NCBI RefSeq assembly: GCF_001305575.3
Contig: NZ_CP012373.2
Location: forward strand, 1,054,001-1,118,000
Length of the DNA: 64,000 nt
Reading direction: 5' to 3'
Source of the DNA: Beggiatoa leptomitoformis
GTDB lineage: Bacteria > Pseudomonadota > Gammaproteobacteria > Beggiatoales > Beggiatoaceae
The position numbers and the translations under genes were made by a program. Below the pieces are notes generated by a model. It had not been told where the DNA came from. It ran no database searches and was given only the letters and a program-made list of their open reading frames with translations. Shown piece after piece: positions 62,187 through 64,000 of the stretch. Every line of letters begins with the position of its first letter. Position 1 is the stretch's first letter.

Positions 62187-64000
62187 ATGTCCCGTTTTAT
62201 TCACCTTCGTTGCCACACAGAATACTCTCTTGTCGATAGCCTTATTCGTCTTAAGGGCTTGATTAAAGCGGTAGAAAAGGCAGAAATGCCCGCCGTTGCA
62301 ATGACCGACCTGAATAATTTATTCGGACTCGTCAAATTCGTTAAAACCGCACAATCCGCAGGCATAAAACCCATTGCAGGCGTTGATGCGTTCATCCTAC
62401 ATCCCAGCGGTGAAAGCTCCCGTATTTTACTACTTTGCCAAGATAAACAAGGCTATAAAAATATCACTCGCCTTGTTTCCGATGCCTACATCAAAGGACA
62501 ACAAAAAGGTGTTCCCTATATTCATTGGGATTGGTTAGTCGGTGCAACAGAAGGATTAATCGCCCTATCGGGTGGACTATATGGCAATATTGGACAAGCC
62601 TTAATCAATGGAAATACCAACGTTGCCCAACAACATCTAAACGCATGGAAAACACTGTTTCCTGACAGATTTTATATAGAACTCATGCGTACAGGGCGCG
62701 TTAACGAAGAAACTTATCTACATGCTGCGGTTGAACTAGCCTTAGCAACACAAACGCCCGTTGTTGCGACCAATGACGTATGCTTTTTAGACAAAAGCGA
62801 TTTTGATGCGCATGAAATCCGCGTGTGCATACATGAAGGGCGCACCATTACCGACCCCAACCGTCCCAAAAATTACAGCCCCGAACAATACTTACGCACG
62901 CCCGAAGAAATGGCGGAATTATTCTCAGATATTCCAGAAGCAATTGAAAATACATGGCAACTTGCACAACGCTGCAATATAGAACTCTCTCTCGGTAAAC
63001 CTTTTTTACCCCTGTTCCCTATTCCCGAAGGCAAAAACATGGATGAATTTTTCCGTGAGCAAGCCGCGCGTGGATTAGAAGAACGCATGTTAAAACAATT
63101 TGATAGCCATTCAGCTGATTTCGCCAAACAGCGCAAACCCTACGATGAACGCTTACAAATCGAGCTAGACGTTATTATCAACATGGGGTTTCCCGGCTAT
63201 TTTTTAATCGTTGCTGACTTTATTCAATGGGCAAAAGATAACAACATTCCCGTTGGACCGGGGCGCGGTTCAGGTGCAGGCTCACTGGTTGCATACGCCT
63301 TAAAAATAACAGATTTAGACCCATTACCCTACGATTTACTGTTTGAACGATTTTTAAATCCTGAACGGGTATCCATGCCCGACTTTGATATTGATTTTTG
63401 CATGGAAGGACGAGATACCGTTATTCGCTATGTCGCAGATAAATATGGACATGATAAAGTTTCCCAAATTATTACCTATGGCACAATGGCAGCAAAAGCC
63501 GTCGTGCGCGACGTAGGACGTGTACTCGACCATCCCTATGGATTTGTGGATAAAATTGCCAAACTAATTCCCTTTGAAATCGGAATTACACTAGAAAAAG
63601 CCTTAGAAGTAGAAGAAACCTTACGCACTCGCTATGAACAAGAAGAAGAAGTCCGTGAACTCATTGATATGGGTAGGAAATTAGAAGGATTAACCCGTAA
63701 CGTAGGTAAACATGCGGGGGGGGTCGTTATCTCTCCCTCCGTTTTAACCGATTTTTCCCCACTATATTGTGAAGAAAAAGAAGGCGGTTTAGTCACCCAA
63801 TTTGATAAAAGTGATGTGGAAGAAGCGGGTTTGGTCAAGTTCGACTTTTTAGGCTTGCGGACGCTAACGATTATTAAATGGGCATTAGAAATTATTAATT
63901 CCTACATCGATACCCCATTAGACATCATACAAATCCCGCTAGATGATGCCCCCACTTATGATTTATTAAAAAAAGCCAATACAACCGCCGTGTTTCAATT
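62187..64000 (+). CDS. dnaE: DNA polymerase III alpha subunit (5' part; continues past window end)
   Basis: About 604 codons are present from ATG 62187, with the frame open to the window end. The PHP domain begins [20 protein letters not shown] and continues with [16 protein letters not shown]. The polymerase core shows [18 protein letters not shown] at about 357-375 and the catalytic Asp pair in [13 protein letters not shown] at about 400-412. The later [15 protein letters not shown] and [14 protein letters not shown] blocks are also in place. It is the replicative polymerase of the chromosome. The C-terminal OB and clamp-binding parts are outside the window. Confidence 0.96.
   Translation, partial: MSRFIHLRCHTEYSLVDSLIRLKGLIKAVEKAEMPAVAMTDLNNLFGLVKFVKTAQSAGIKPIAGVDAFILHPSGESSRILLLCQDKQGYKNITRLVSDAYIKGQQKGVPYIHWDWLVGATEGLIALSGGLYGNIGQALINGNTNVAQQHLNAWKTLFPDRFYIELMRTGRVNEETYLHAAVELALATQTPVVATNDVCFLDKSDFDAHEIRVCIHEGRTITDPNRPKNYSPEQYLRTPEEMAELFSDIPEAIENTWQLAQRCNIELSLGKPFLPLFPIPEGKNMDEFFREQAARGLEERMLKQFDSHSADFAKQRKPYDERLQIELDVIINMGFPGYFLIVADFIQWAKDNNIPVGPGRGSGAGSLVAYALKITDLDPLPYDLLFERFLNPERVSMPDFDIDFCMEGRDTVIRYVADKYGHDKVSQIITYGTMAAKAVVRDVGRVLDHPYGFVDKIAKLIPFEIGITLEKALEVEETLRTRYEQEEEVRELIDMGRKLEGLTRNVGKHAGGVVISPSVLTDFSPLYCEEKEGGLVTQFDKSDVEEAGLVKFDFLGLRTLTIIKWALEIINSYIDTPLDIIQIPLDDAPTYDLLKKANTTAVFQ

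Overview
The window looks like chromosome of an AT-rich (roughly 40% GC by eye) gammaproteobacterium, most likely a Thiotrichales/Beggiatoa-type organism. This is inferred from gene content and style, not from a marker-gene comparison: mutY-yggX in the E. coli arrangement, rsmG, hemL, rpoH, glnS, ratA-rnfH and dnaE of gammaproteobacterial type; a Vitreoscilla-type single-domain globin; a class III PHA synthase; an Rpn-type nuclease gene amplified in tandem; and many short intergenic palindromes. No rRNA, tRNA, CRISPR array or prophage was seen.

Layout. 1-2.1 kb: three near-identical tandem copies of an Rpn/PD-(D/E)XK gene on the minus strand. 2.2-9.4 kb: FadL-type porin, SpoIIE-type phosphatase, pmbA, a methyltransferase and rpoH, the last with a perfect CIRCE operator in its leader. 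9.6-12 kb: a secreted protein with ten 16-residue repeats, then a transposase remnant next to a nested palindromic element. 12-19.4 kb: housekeeping genes (mutY-yggX, a cNMP-binding protein, rsmG plus a HAD phosphatase, D-amino-acid transaminase plus a YbeD-type protein, fdxA, hemL). 19.4-32.7 kb: a hybrid kinase with degenerate receivers, a parvulin lipoprotein, a hydrolase, a queuosine-precursor transporter, a divergent thioester reductase/sulfotransferase pair, a YqiJ-like membrane protein, a cation efflux transporter, a sigma-54 activator, a ubiquinone-type hydroxylase and a TauE/SafE exporter. 32.7-38.7 kb: an exported beta-propeller-like protein, an ExeA-type ATPase, an IS5-family element and a GT-C-like membrane protein whose C-terminus is supplied by that IS. 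38.8-45.5 kb: BI-1/YccA, YdbL, glnS and nrdA. 46-51.6 kb: accessory zone with a zinc-ribbon membrane protein, a roadblock-like protein, an Rpn remnant, an IS1-family element, a protease/TPR gene that has lost its 5' end at the IS1, and a ricin-type lectin. 51.7-64 kb: phaC, a PAS-GAF hybrid kinase, globin, a nucleotide-transporter-like MFS-HEAT protein with a separate cNMP-binding partner, dsbA, ratA-rnfH, and the 5' part of dnaE running off the window.

How genes work together. Clear translational or operon units are mutY-yggX (4-bp overlap), rsmG-HAD (8-bp overlap), dat-ybeD (9-bp gap), the cNMP protein with the MFS-HEAT transporter (11-bp gap), and ratA-rnfH (17-bp gap). Signalling genes are frequent (two hybrid kinases, one SpoIIE phosphatase, two stand-alone cNMP-binding proteins, one sigma-54 activator). 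Most convergent gene ends carry a hairpin. A 15-bp motif, GTCTGAATCAGAATT, recurs between genes as inverted pairs.

The best leads for new biology are HrcA/CIRCE-type control of rpoH, the split MFS-HEAT/cNMP transporter pair, the thioester reductase/sulfotransferase pair with 12 bp between start codons, the 16-residue repeat exoprotein, the IS1-truncated protease-TPR gene, and a terminator-like hairpin in the nrdA leader.
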